The notes beneath the pieces were generated by a model, which saw only the letters and a program-made list of their open reading frames with translations, was not told the origin of the DNA and did no database searches. A stretch of 64,000 nt of DNA from Streptomyces orinoci (lineage in GTDB: Bacteria > Actinomycetota > Actinomycetes > Streptomycetales > Streptomycetaceae). The position numbers and the translations under genes are program-made. The stretch is from assembly GCF_003121295.1 (NCBI RefSeq), contig NZ_PHNC01000029.1, positions 744,001 to 808,000 on the forward strand, given 5' to 3'. Positions 49,254 through 57,989 of this stretch are shown here, piece by piece (within the stretch, counting starts at the first letter, position 1; each line of letters opens with the position of its first letter).

Positions 49254-49943
49254 CTACTTCCCGTCCGCCGGGACCGGCTTGACCTCCAGACACGCCCGTT
49301 CCACAGCGGACCACACGCTACTCGTCACCACATACAGCGCGGCGGCCAATGGCACCACGGCCACCGTGACCAGGGTGCCGAAGGACAGCCAGCGGCCGGC
49401 CTTGGCCACCGCGCCCGCACCGGGCGGAAGGTCCCCGGCGGAGGCGGGGACGGGGGGTGTGCGCCGGACGTTCCAGGTGGCCACCGCGGCCACCAGGAGG
49501 AACAGACCCAGATAGACCCCCCAGTGAGCGGCCGAGCAGTGGCCGTTCAGCGGGGCGCCCAGCAGGGTGTGGGTCAGCGGGCCGCCGGCACCGGAGCCGG
49601 TGGCGAACAGGTGGTACATCACATAGAAGGCGGGCAGCTGGGCCAGCGTGGGCAGGCAGCCGGCCAGCGGTGAGACGCCCGCCTCGGCGTAGACCTCGCC
49701 CAGCGCGCGCCGTAGCCGCTCCGGGTCCTTGCCGTGCCGGCGCCGCAACTCGGCGATCCGCGGCGCCAGCCCGGCTTTGGCCCGCTGCCCGCGGGCGGCG
49801 GAGCGGGCCAGGGGGTGCAGGGCCAGGCGTACACACAGGGTGAGCAGGACGATCGCGGCGGCGGTGGCGGAGGCGCCGAACAGCGGGCGCAGCAGCTCGG
49901 CCAGTTGGGAAAGCAGCGCGCCAAGTGTGGTGAAAAGGGACAT
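49254..49943 (-). CDS. YidC/Oxa1-family membrane insertase (second copy type)
   Basis: A 229-residue membrane protein with about five helices. The conserved positively charged groove region is ARSAARGQRAKAGLAPRIAELRRRHGKDPERL, followed by PLAGCLPTLAQLPAFYVMYHLF. The first periplasmic domain is absent, as in Gram-positive YidC. The housekeeping yidC should lie near oriC with rnpA, so this is a paralogue. ATG 49943 has GGAGGG seven bases upstream. The DUF6412 gene upstream may be a partner. Confidence 0.88.
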   Translation of the reverse strand: MSLFTTLGALLSQLAELLRPLFGASATAAAIVLLTLCVRLALHPLARSAARGQRAKAGLAPRIAELRRRHGKDPERLRRALGEVYAEAGVSPLAGCLPTLAQLPAFYVMYHLFATGSGAGGPLTHTLLGAPLNGHCSAAHWGVYLGLFLLVAAVATWNVRRTPPVPASAGDLPPGAGAVAKAGRWLSFGTLVTVAVVPLAAALYVVTSSVWSAVERACLEVKPVPADGK

Positions 49944-50039
49944 GGTTGAGCCCTCCGGGGGTCTCGTTCAGCCGGAAGCAGCCAGAAGCAGACAAAACTG
50001 GTTTCGGCGTGACGAGCCGCGCGGGGCTCCGGGGAGCCG

Positions 50040-50351
50040 TTACGCGGCCGTCGGAACGAGACGGCCGGGAGCCCGGGGCCGTCGCCGGCCCCGTGCGTCG
50101 GGATCGCGCTGGGCGAGGAAGGCCGTGCGCAACTCCCGGTCCCTCAGGGCGGTGCGTATTCGGGTGGGCGTCAACGGCCCCGGGGAATGGGCGGATGCCA
50201 GCAGCACCGTGCACAGCAGCAGCGCCGCGGACACGGCGGCCGTGGCGGCCAGGGCCGCCACGGTGCTCAGCAATCCGCTCTCGGCGAGCAGCAGTTGGGC
50301 CAGCAGGAGGAGCAGCACGCGGACATGGGTGCGGAACAAGGTGTTCACCAT
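50040..50351 (-). CDS. DUF6412-type small membrane protein
   Basis: A 103-residue protein. Two close helices (VLLLLLAQLLLAESG and TVAALAATAAVSAALLLCTVLLA) are followed by a basic soluble tail ending REPRxPG-like (RDPDARGRRRPRAPGRLVPTAA). Short proteins of this kind lie next to extra yidC genes in Streptomyces, as I recall. GGAGGAG four bases before ATG 50351 is a very strong ribosome site. It precedes the YidC gene by 96 bases on the same strand. Confidence 0.75.
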   Translation of the reverse strand: MVNTLFRTHVRVLLLLLAQLLLAESGLLSTVAALAATAAVSAALLLCTVLLASAHSPGPLTPTRIRTALRDRELRTAFLAQRDPDARGRRRPRAPGRLVPTAA

Positions 50352-50421
50352 GCCGCTCCTCCCCCGGGCCGGATTCCCGCGCACGTCCCCGCGTACGTTC
50401 TTCGATCGGTCGGTAACGATC

Positions 50422-51930
50422 CTAGACCGGGCCACTGACAACGGCCTCGGCCGGGCCGGGATCGCGGGCCAGCACCTCGGAGTCCGGCCGGTCGTCGGCC
50501 GGTTGCGGCCCCAGCCAGGACACCGCCAGGGCGACCAGGAGGTTCACCCCCAGCGCCAGCGCCCCCGCATTCACCCCCCACACCGGGTCGCGGCCGGTGA
50601 AGACCAGAAAGCAGACCAGCGCCCCGCCCGCCAGCAGCCCGCCGAGCGCACCCCAGAGCGTCAACTTCCGCCAGACCAGGCCCAGCAGGACCATCGGCAC
50701 CAGCTGCGCCATGCCCTCATAGGAGATCAGCGACAGCCGCACCAGGGTGTCGGGCCGGGTGTAGGTGAGCACCAGGGCGAGCGTCCCGGCCGCCACCACC
50801 ACCGCCTGCGCCGCCAGCCGCTGCCGCTCCGGGCTGCCGGCCAGCGCGGGGACGGCACCCAGCACGCTGCGTCCCCACATGGTGCCGATCACCAGCATGA
50901 ACACCGCCATCGGCACAATCGAGGAGAGCGCCCCGGCCACTCCGACCACCCCCACCGCCCAGGCCGGCAGCGAGTCCACCACCAGCTTGAACAGCGCCAG
51001 ATTGGAGCCCGCGCCGGTGAGCGAGGGGACGATGAACAGGGCCGCCATGCCCAGCAGCATGGGCACATAGAGCAGCACATTGTAGAAGGGCAGCGCGATG
51101 GCGTTGCGGCGCAGGGCGTTGGCGCTGCGGGCGCCCAGATAACCGGCCACCGTGGTGGGAAAGATGACCACGGTAAGGGAGTTGAGGAAGCTGGTGGTGA
51201 TGAACCAGGTGCGTCCCAGCCCGCTGCCGCCGTGTCCGCTGAGCGTCAGCCACTGCGGCTTCTCGGCCGTCAGCCTGTGCAGAAAGGGACCGTAGCCGCC
51301 GAAGTAGTGCAGGGGTACATAGACCGCCAGAAAGCCCAGGGTTCCGATGACCAGTACGTCCTTGAGCACCGAGACCCAGGCGCTGCCGCGCAGACCGCTG
51401 ATCACCACAAAGCCGGTGGTGACCGCGAAGCCGATGAAATAAGCCTGGTCGAGGCTGATGGCGCCATAGGAGATGGTGGAGACCACCACTCCCATGCCGG
51501 TGATCTGGAGCTGGATATAGGGCAGCAGGCAGATGGTGGCCAGCACCGCCACCAGGGCGCCCAGCCAGGGACGGCCATAGCGGTGGGCGACCATATCGGT
51601 GATGGACACCAGGCCGTGCCGGCGGGCGTACGACCAGAGGGTGGGGCCCACCAGATAGCCGATGGCATAGCCGCAGGAGAGATAGGCGACCACATAGAGC
51701 ACCGGGGCACCGAAGTTGTAGCCCCAGCCGGCCGCGCCCAGATAGCTGAAGCTGGTGTAGCCCTCACCGGCCATCAGCACCCAGACAAAGACGGTGCCCA
51801 GGCTGCGGCCGCCCACCGACCACTCGGTGATGCCACCGCCCCGGCCATGGCCGCGGGCCGCCAGCAGCCCCAGGGCCACGGTCAGCAGCATAAAGACGCC
51901 GAAGACGGTGGTGGCGACGGTGGCGTTCAC
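50422..51930 (-). CDS. Sodium:solute symporter (SSS family)
   Basis: A 502-residue transporter with about 13 helices. Blocks such as EWSVGGRSLGTVFVWVLMAGEGYTSFSYLG and RGSAWVSVLKDVLVIGTL fit the SSS family, close to acetate/monocarboxylate or pantothenate porters. The start is GTG 51930, which overlaps the DUF3311 stop by three bases. The pairing of a DUF3311 protein and an SSS porter is common in actinobacteria and suggests a two-part transporter. The substrate is not readable from sequence. Confidence 0.92.
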   Translation of the reverse strand: MNATVATTVFGVFMLLTVALGLLAARGHGRGGGITEWSVGGRSLGTVFVWVLMAGEGYTSFSYLGAAGWGYNFGAPVLYVVAYLSCGYAIGYLVGPTLWSYARRHGLVSITDMVAHRYGRPWLGALVAVLATICLLPYIQLQITGMGVVVSTISYGAISLDQAYFIGFAVTTGFVVISGLRGSAWVSVLKDVLVIGTLGFLAVYVPLHYFGGYGPFLHRLTAEKPQWLTLSGHGGSGLGRTWFITTSFLNSLTVVIFPTTVAGYLGARSANALRRNAIALPFYNVLLYVPMLLGMAALFIVPSLTGAGSNLALFKLVVDSLPAWAVGVVGVAGALSSIVPMAVFMLVIGTMWGRSVLGAVPALAGSPERQRLAAQAVVVAAGTLALVLTYTRPDTLVRLSLISYEGMAQLVPMVLLGLVWRKLTLWGALGGLLAGGALVCFLVFTGRDPVWGVNAGALALGVNLLVALAVSWLGPQPADDRPDSEVLARDPGPAEAVVSGPV

Positions 51931-52151
51931 ACCCGGCCCCGCTTCCGGTCGCTGCGGTAGAGCAGGAAGACCGCCGCCGGGGTGAGCAGGGTGGCCAGCA
52001 GCAGCCACCAGAAGAGGAAGGGCAGGCCCAGCGCGGTGGGGTGGATGCGGTCGGCCAGCGGCAGCGCCCCCAGGTAGAGCACATAGGGGACGAGCAGCCA
52101 GAGGACGGCGGGTCGTTTCTTCAGCGTCGTCAGCTTCAGCGTCTTCAGCAC
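51927..52151 (-). CDS. DUF3311 small membrane subunit
   Basis: A 74-residue protein with two helices (VLWLLVPYVLYLGALPLAD and PTALGLPFLFWWLLLATLLTPAAVFLLY) and a basic tail. The length is typical for DUF3311. The stop overlaps the start of the symporter gene, so translation is coupled. It probably helps fold or regulate the porter. GTG 52151 is the first start in the frame; its ribosome site is poor. Confidence 0.85.
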   Translation of the reverse strand: MLKTLKLTTLKKRPAVLWLLVPYVLYLGALPLADRIHPTALGLPFLFWWLLLATLLTPAAVFLLYRSDRKRGRV

Positions 52152-52210
52152 GTCTGCCGACCCTATGGGGTCGGCACTTGCCCGCGGGCCTCCGGCAAGG
52201 CCCCGCCGGG

Positions 52211-53539
52211 TCAGCCGCCGACCAGCCGGGAGGCCGTATAGATCAGCAGGCCCGCCAGGGCGCCCACCACCGTGCCATTGACCCGGATGAACTGGAGGTC
52301 ACGGCCGATATGCGCCTCCACCTTGCGGGAGGTCTGCTCGGCATCCCAGCCGGCCACCGTCTCGGTGATCAGCGAGGTGATCTCGTCCTGATAGGTGGTC
52401 ACCACATGGACGGCGGCGTCCTCCAGCCAGCCGTCCACCTTGGCCCGCAGCCGGTCGTCGGCGGTCATCCGGGCGCCCAGCGAGAGGATGGCGGCGCGGG
52501 CGCGCAGCCGCAGTTCGCTGCGCTCGTCCTCGGCGGCGGCCACCACCATGGCGCGGACCGAGTTCCAGGCGGAGGTGATCAGGTCCTGGACCTCGCCCCG
52601 GTCCAGGACCTCGGACTTCAGCCGCTCCACCCGGGCCCGGGTGTCCGGGTCGGACCGCAGGTCCCCGGCGAAGTCGGTGAGGAAGCGGTCCACCGCGCCG
52701 CGCGCCGGATGGTCCGGCATATCGCGCATCTCGGTGACAAAGCGCAGCAGTTCCCGGTAGACCCGCTCGCCGACCTTGCGGTCCACAAAGCGCGGGGTCC
52801 AGCCGGGCGCCCCGCCGGTGACCGCCTGCATCACCGAGTCGCCATGTGTCACCAGCCAGTCGTGGGCCCGTACACAGACCAGGTCCACCACCTTGCGGTG
52901 GCCGCCCTTGGTGACGATCTGCTCCAGGGCGGAGCCCAGGGCCGGGGCGATCTCCTGGGCGTTGGCGCGGCGGGTGATGGCCTCGCCGACCACCGCCCGT
53001 ACATCCGAGTCGCGCAGCACGGTGAGCGCGCCGCGCAGGGCGGCGGCCAGTTCGGCGGTGACCCGGTCGGCGTGTTCCGGCCGGGCCAGCCAGGCGCCCA
53101 GCCGGGAGCCGATGCCCACCGCGCGCAGCCGGCGCCGCACCACCTCGCCGGAGAGGAAGTTCTCCCCGACGAACTCGCCCAGGCTCACGCCCAGTTGGTC
53201 CTTTTTGGTGGGGATGATCGCGGTATGCGGGATGGGCAGTCCCAGGGGCCGGCGGAACAGCGCGGTGACCGCGAACCAGTCGGCCAGCGCACCCACCATG
53301 CCCGCCTCGGCGGCGGCCGCCACAAAGCCGGCCCAGGCCCCGGCGCCCGCCGCCTGGGCCCATTTGGCCAGTGCGTAGACCAGGGCCACGGCCAGCAGCA
53401 GCCCGGTGGCGAAGGTCTTCATCCGGCGCACCCCGCGCCGGCGTTCCTCATCCGCGAGGGCGGAGGAGGTGAGTCCGGGCGGCGCCTTGGGCATCACTTC
53501 CTCGGCGTCCGGCGAATTCTCACCTTGCGACCGTTTCAT
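52211..53539 (-). CDS. DUF445 family membrane protein
   Basis: A 442-residue protein. A helix near residues 42-60 (FATGLLLAVALVYALAKW) and the conserved AAEAGMVGALADWFAVTALFRRPLGLPIPHTAIIP open the domain. A long helical region follows, and a C-terminal helix (FIRVNGTVVGALAGLLIYTA) re-enters the membrane. This family is widespread and function is unknown; a role at the envelope is likely. The start is uncertain: ATG 53539 is used here, and ATG 53494 is also possible. Confidence 0.87.
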   Translation of the reverse strand: MKRSQGENSPDAEEVMPKAPPGLTSSALADEERRRGVRRMKTFATGLLLAVALVYALAKWAQAAGAGAWAGFVAAAAEAGMVGALADWFAVTALFRRPLGLPIPHTAIIPTKKDQLGVSLGEFVGENFLSGEVVRRRLRAVGIGSRLGAWLARPEHADRVTAELAAALRGALTVLRDSDVRAVVGEAITRRANAQEIAPALGSALEQIVTKGGHRKVVDLVCVRAHDWLVTHGDSVMQAVTGGAPGWTPRFVDRKVGERVYRELLRFVTEMRDMPDHPARGAVDRFLTDFAGDLRSDPDTRARVERLKSEVLDRGEVQDLITSAWNSVRAMVVAAAEDERSELRLRARAAILSLGARMTADDRLRAKVDGWLEDAAVHVVTTYQDEITSLITETVAGWDAEQTSRKVEAHIGRDLQFIRVNGTVVGALAGLLIYTASRLVGG

Positions 53540-53732
53540 CCACCTCACCCGTTCCGGCCGTCCTCTTCTGCATTGTCCCTACCGGACGACTCGGCAGACG
53601 GCCGTAGAGTTCCCGCCGGGTCCCGACGGGTCCCGCCGGCTGAAGAGCCCGCCGGGAAAGCTTGGTGGGATCATGGAACGGCGAGCAGCGCCGCTCTCGG
53701 TTCCGCCCGCCCCGCCGTACCAGGAGACTCGC

Positions 53733-55043
53733 ATGACCAGGCCCCTGCCACGCGGCACCGCCTACACCCTGTCGGCCGCCCTGGCCGCGGTGCTGATACT
53801 GGTCTCCACCGCCGTGCTGCTGGGCGGCGCCCGGCAGCACGGCCGCTCCCGCGGTCCGGTGGACGAGACCGGGCAGTCCCCGGCGGGCGACTGGGTGGGC
53901 ACCTGGGCGGCCGCGCCGGCCTTCGCCGAGCCCAACACCGCCCATGGCCTGCCGGGCTTCTCCATCCGGGATGTGGTGCACACCAGTGTGGGCGGCAGCG
54001 CGGCCCGGGTGGAGCTCTCCAATCTCTTCGGCAACCGGCCGCTGGCCATTGGCGACGCCTCACTGGCGGTGGCGGCCGGGCGCGGCGGTACGGCCGCGGC
54101 GGCGCCGGGGAGCATGCGCCGGCTGACCTTCGGCGGACAGCGCTCGGTGACCGTGCAGGCCGGCCGGTCCGTACTCAGCGACCCGGTGCCGCTGACCGTG
54201 CGTCCGGCCACGGACCTGCTGGTCAGCCTGTACTCCCCGGTGCCTTCCGGCCCGGTGACCCTGCATCCGCACGCCCGTCAGATCTCCTATCTGGCCCGGG
54301 GCGAGCACACCCTGGACGGCGGCGGCGCGGCCTACACCGGCCGGACCTCCTACTGGCGCTATGTCACCGGCGTCGATGTCTGGACGACCCAGGCACAGGG
54401 CACGCTGGTGGCCTTCGGCGACTCGCTCACCGACGGAGTGACCTCCACCCCGGGCGCCGACCACCGCTGGCCGGACTTCCTGGCGGACCGGCTGCGGCGG
54501 GAGCCGGGGGCGCCCCGCTATGGCGTGCTCAACGAGGGCATCAGCGGCAACCGGGTGCTGCTGGGCAACCGCGGCCGGACCCCGCAGAACAACCCCAGCG
54601 GGCTGGACCGGTTCGACCGGGACGTACTGCGGCGCACCGGAGTGCGGGTGGTGCTGGTGGATCTGGGCATCAATGACATCCTGCGGATGCCCCGGCAGCT
54701 GGACGCCCAGCGGATCGTGGCCGGGCTGCGCCAGCTGACCGCCCGGGCGCACCAGCGGGGCCTGCGGGTGCTCGGGGCGACACTGATGCCCTTCGGCGGG
54801 CACTGGGGGGTGGTCGCCGATCGGCAGGAGCCGGTACGGCTGGCGGTGAACGAACAGATCCGCTCCGGTGGCGTATTCGACGCGGTGGTGGACTTCGACC
54901 GGGCGCTGCGGGACCCCGCCGACCCCCAGCGGCTGCTGTCCGCCTATGACAGCGGAGACCATCTGCACCCCAATGACGCCGGGTACCGGGTGATGGCGCG
55001 GTCGGTGGACCTGGCCGCGCTGCGGACGGGGGTGGCGGGGTAG
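53733..55043 (+). CDS. Secreted SGNH/GDSL-family hydrolase
   Basis: A 436-residue exported esterase or lipase-like enzyme. A signal segment (TLSAALAAVLILVSTAVLLGG) precedes a beta domain of about 180 residues and then the SGNH domain. Block I is VAFGDSLTDGV (serine), block II NEGISGNRVL, block III LGINDI and block V DHLHPNDAGY with the catalytic Asp and His. ATG 53733 has CAGGAG six bases upstream. The extra N-terminal beta domain is usual for the Streptomyces subgroup annotated as SGNH hydrolases acting on acylated sugars or lipids. Confidence 0.92.
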   Translation: MTRPLPRGTAYTLSAALAAVLILVSTAVLLGGARQHGRSRGPVDETGQSPAGDWVGTWAAAPAFAEPNTAHGLPGFSIRDVVHTSVGGSAARVELSNLFGNRPLAIGDASLAVAAGRGGTAAAAPGSMRRLTFGGQRSVTVQAGRSVLSDPVPLTVRPATDLLVSLYSPVPSGPVTLHPHARQISYLARGEHTLDGGGAAYTGRTSYWRYVTGVDVWTTQAQGTLVAFGDSLTDGVTSTPGADHRWPDFLADRLRREPGAPRYGVLNEGISGNRVLLGNRGRTPQNNPSGLDRFDRDVLRRTGVRVVLVDLGINDILRMPRQLDAQRIVAGLRQLTARAHQRGLRVLGATLMPFGGHWGVVADRQEPVRLAVNEQIRSGGVFDAVVDFDRALRDPADPQRLLSAYDSGDHLHPNDAGYRVMARSVDLAALRTGVAG

Positions 55044-55071
55044 GCGCCCCATATCTTCGGTCGCGTGTCAC

Positions 55072-55137
55072 GTGCGGGCCGTCTGGGGCTGGTCGCGCCC
55101 ACGCGGCGGAGCCGCATATGAACCCGCCCCGCGCCCC
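55072..55137 (+). repeat. Diverged copy of the dispersed element
   Basis: GTGCGGGCCGTCTGGGGCTGGTCGCG keeps the left block, but the GCAGTTCCCCGCGCCCCT part is replaced by CCACGCGGCGGAGCCGCATATG and CCGCCCCGCGCCCCTTACG. The right part matches 46790-46830. It is between convergent genes. Confidence 0.75.
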
Positions 55138-56109
55138 TTACGGGGCGCTCCCGTACATACGGGCGATGACCTGCTCGATATCCGGCTCGCGCACCGAGAG
55201 ATCAGCCAGCGGATAGCGCTCCGCCAGCGCCGCCACCAGGGGTGCCGCGCTCTGCCCGGCGGGGAAGGCCAGCCACTGCCGGGGGCCCTCCACCCGCACC
55301 GGACGGGCGCCCGGCAGGTCCTCGATGGGCGGGAACTCGCGCTCCAGGTCCACCACCAGCATCCGCTCGCTCTCGCCGACCGCGTGCAGCCCGGCCAGGG
55401 CGCCGTCGTAGACCAGCCGTCCCTGGTCGATCACCATCACCCGCTTGCAGAGCTGTTCGATGTCGGTGAGGTCATGGGTGGTCAGGAGCACGGTGGTGCC
55501 CTGCTCCGCATTGACCTTGCGCAGCACCTCGCGCACCTTGGCCTTGCTCACCACATCCAGCCCGATGGTGGGCTCGTCGAGGTAGAGCACATCCGGGTCG
55601 TGCAGCAGCGCGGCCGCGATGTCGCCCCGCATCCGCTGCCCCAGGGAGAGTTGGCGCACCGGCACCTCCAGCAGCCCGCCCAGGTCCAGGAGTTGGACGC
55701 AGCGCTCCAGATTGACGTGGTAACGGGCGTCAGGGATGCGGTACATACGGCGCACCAGGGCGAAGGAGTCGCCCAGCGGCAGGTCCCACCACAGGGTGGT
55801 GCGCTGCCCGAAGACCACTCCTATCCGGCGGGCCAGCCGGGTGCGTTCCCGCGACGGGTCGATGCCCGCCACCCGCAGCCGGCCGGAGCTGGGGGTGAGG
55901 ATGCCGGTGAGCATCTTGACGGTGGTGGACTTTCCCGCCCCATTGGGGCCGATATAGCCGACCATCTCCCCGCGGGGCACGGTAAAGCTCAGTCCGTCCA
56001 CCGCCCGCACCTCGCGCCGCTCCCGGCGCAGCAGGCCCGTCCGGCGGTGTACCTCGAACACCTTGCACACCTCGTGGAGTTCGATGAATGCCGCTTGGTC
56101 TTCCCGCAC
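55138..56109 (-). CDS. ABC transporter ATP-binding protein
   Basis: A 323-residue ATPase of the DRA/NatA-like exporter group. Walker A is YIGPNGAGKSTTVK, Q-loop FGQRTTLWWDLP, signature LSLGQRMRGD, Walker B VLYLDEPTIGLD and the switch histidine TTHDLTDIE. An extra C-terminal domain of about 90 residues follows. GTG 56109 has GGAG six bases upstream, two bases after the stop of the permease gene. With the two DUF990-like permeases it forms one export system of unknown cargo. Confidence 0.93.
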   Translation of the reverse strand: MREDQAAFIELHEVCKVFEVHRRTGLLRRERREVRAVDGLSFTVPRGEMVGYIGPNGAGKSTTVKMLTGILTPSSGRLRVAGIDPSRERTRLARRIGVVFGQRTTLWWDLPLGDSFALVRRMYRIPDARYHVNLERCVQLLDLGGLLEVPVRQLSLGQRMRGDIAAALLHDPDVLYLDEPTIGLDVVSKAKVREVLRKVNAEQGTTVLLTTHDLTDIEQLCKRVMVIDQGRLVYDGALAGLHAVGESERMLVVDLEREFPPIEDLPGARPVRVEGPRQWLAFPAGQSAAPLVAALAERYPLADLSVREPDIEQVIARMYGSAP

Positions 56110-56111
56110 TC

Positions 56112-56927
56112 TCAGCTCCCCGTACTCCGGTAACTCCGCAGCCCCGCCCGCCAGATCAGCCCTGCGGCGGTCAGCGCGGCCACCGCCACCAGCGGACCGC
56201 AACAGGACACCCAGCCGGGCAGGCCCAGCGGGTCCTCGCGGCCCAGCAGACGTAGCGCCGGCAGCCAGTTGACAAAGGCCAGCGGGACCACAAAGGTCAC
56301 TCCGCGCACCAGTTCCCGGGCGAACACGGTGGGCGGGTACTGCAGCAGGGTGCAGCCGCCGTAGGTGAAGGAGTTGGACACCTCGGAGGCTTCCGCCGCC
56401 CAGAACTGGAAGGCCGCCCCGGCGATGAACACCGCCGAGAAGATGGCCGCCCCGCTGATCACCATCACCACCGTGAACAGGGCTTTGCCGATGGTCCAGT
56501 TGACGTCCACCCGGCTGATCCCCCAGCCCAGCACCAGCAGCCCCTGGACGATCCGGCCCAGTCTGCGCGGTGCGAAGCGGTCCGCGGCGGCCTGGGCCAG
56601 CACCGGCACCGGGCGCAGCAGCAGGATGTCAAAGCTGCCGTCGCGCACCCGCTGTCCGATCCGGTCGGCATTGCCCAGCAGCAGATCGGCCAGTCCGAAG
56701 GAGGAGCAGGTGGCGCCGTAGAGCAGGGCGATCTCGGGGAGGCCGAAGCCGCCGAGCGCATGGATATGCGAGAACATCAGCAGGAGGGCGACGAAGTCCA
56801 GGCCGGTGACAAGGAAGTTGCCCAGGGTGTTGATGATGAAGGAGGTGCGGTAGACCATGGTGGCCCTGATCCACATGGCCACGATCAGGCCATAGCCCCG
56901 CAGTCCGGACGCCCAGCGCTCAACCAC
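56112..56927 (-). CDS. ABC-2 type permease (second subunit)
   Basis: A 271-residue membrane protein with six predicted helices. MVYRTSFIINTLGNFLVTGLDF and DGSFDILLLRPVPVLAQ are typical of the DUF990 group of ABC-2 permeases. The start overlaps the first permease gene by eight bases and the stop is two bases from the ATPase gene. It forms a heterodimer with the upstream permease, by inference from gene order. Confidence 0.88.
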   Translation of the reverse strand: MVERWASGLRGYGLIVAMWIRATMVYRTSFIINTLGNFLVTGLDFVALLLMFSHIHALGGFGLPEIALLYGATCSSFGLADLLLGNADRIGQRVRDGSFDILLLRPVPVLAQAAADRFAPRRLGRIVQGLLVLGWGISRVDVNWTIGKALFTVVMVISGAAIFSAVFIAGAAFQFWAAEASEVSNSFTYGGCTLLQYPPTVFARELVRGVTFVVPLAFVNWLPALRLLGREDPLGLPGWVSCCGPLVAVAALTAAGLIWRAGLRSYRSTGS

Positions 56928-57720
56928 CCTGCACCACCACCTTTGTGGTGGCCCGCGCCTGGGTCAGCCGCCCCAGGCCCAGCAGCGCCACCGCCCAGCC
57001 CGCCTGGAAGGCCAGCGCCCCGGCCAGTGACCATCCGGTGTGCCGGCCCAGCAGGACATCCAGCGGGACCTGGAGCACCGAGGCCCAGGGCAGCATCCGG
57101 ACGATCTCCCCGAAGACGCCGGGGAAAAGGGTGAGCGGCAGCAGCATCCCGGAACAGAACACCCCCAGCAGCATGCTGATCACATTGACCCCGGAGCCGT
57201 CCAGCAGCCAGAAGGCGCACAGCGCCACCAGATAGCGCAGCGCAAAGCTCACCAGCAGGCCCATAAAGACCGCCAGCAGAAAGGACAGCCAGCGCAACGG
57301 CGCGGCGGGCAGGTCGAGTTGGAAGCAGAGCGCCCCGGCGGCCAGCGGCACCACGCCCCGGCCCAGCAGCTGGAAGGCGGCCCGCCCCAGATCGGCGGAC
57401 AGCCACCACAGTTGGAGGTCGGCCGGACGGTAGAGGTCGATGGCGATGTCCCCGGTGCGGATGCGCTCCTGGAGCTCGGTCTCGAAACCCCCGCCCAGCA
57501 GCGCCGCGGTGGCCAGCAGCGCCTGGCTGACCCAGACAAAGGTCAGCGCCTGCGCCTGGTCGTAACCGCCCAGGCGGGGGCGCTCGGCCCAGAGGGCGGT
57601 GAAGGTGTAGGCGAGGATGAACCCGAAGACCGTATTGGTGAACACCCCGGCCGCGGTGGCCATCCGGTAGGTGGCGTACCGCCGGAAGCCGCTCACCGCG
57701 ACGGCGGCGTACAGCCGCAT
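56920..57720 (-). CDS. ABC-2 type permease (first subunit)
   Basis: A 266-residue membrane protein with six predicted helices (GVFTNTVFGFILAYTFTALW, VNVISMLLGVFCSGMLLPLTLFPG). RTGDIAIDLYRPADLQ corresponds to the conserved loop of the partner permease. ATG 57720 follows GGGGGGCGCGGG. It is the first gene of a three-gene operon and diverges from the penicillin-binding protein gene. Confidence 0.88.
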   Translation of the reverse strand: MRLYAAVAVSGFRRYATYRMATAAGVFTNTVFGFILAYTFTALWAERPRLGGYDQAQALTFVWVSQALLATAALLGGGFETELQERIRTGDIAIDLYRPADLQLWWLSADLGRAAFQLLGRGVVPLAAGALCFQLDLPAAPLRWLSFLLAVFMGLLVSFALRYLVALCAFWLLDGSGVNVISMLLGVFCSGMLLPLTLFPGVFGEIVRMLPWASVLQVPLDVLLGRHTGWSLAGALAFQAGWAVALLGLGRLTQARATTKVVVQGG

Positions 57721-57989
57721 CCCGCGCCCCCCGCTCTCGTTGAACTTTGTTAGTCCGCCGAGTTGGTCAGCCGACTGGTCGGGCCGAACCCGAAGCGCAG
57801 GAGCATAGCCGTAGGCGTCCGTCCCGGTACAGGCAATTTTCTCACCCCGAGGGGTGGTGGACCTGACCCGAAAGGGGTCACCGTGCTGCCAAAGGTGCGC
57901 CGCACCCTCAGCCGGAACCCGCGGTGCGACAGTGTTTCGCGGGCGTACGGCACGGCTTCGACACCCGCCGCCGAGGAGTCCCAGGAGAC
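57721..57989. promoter_or_regulatory. Divergent promoter region with paired hairpins
   Basis: The gap between the ABC operon and the PBP gene holds two short dyads: CACCCC-GA-GGGGTG at 57843-57856 and TGACCC-GAAAG-GGGTCA around 57864-57880. They lie about 110-145 bases before the PBP start and could be in its leader. The AT-rich stretch TTGAACTTTGTTAG at 57738-57751 is a likely promoter zone for one side. Confidence 0.4.

Noticed and set aside
52178..54676. 832-residue plus-strand frame
   Set aside because: It covers DUF445 on the minus strand and the start of the GDSL gene in a wrong frame; composition is atypical for protein.
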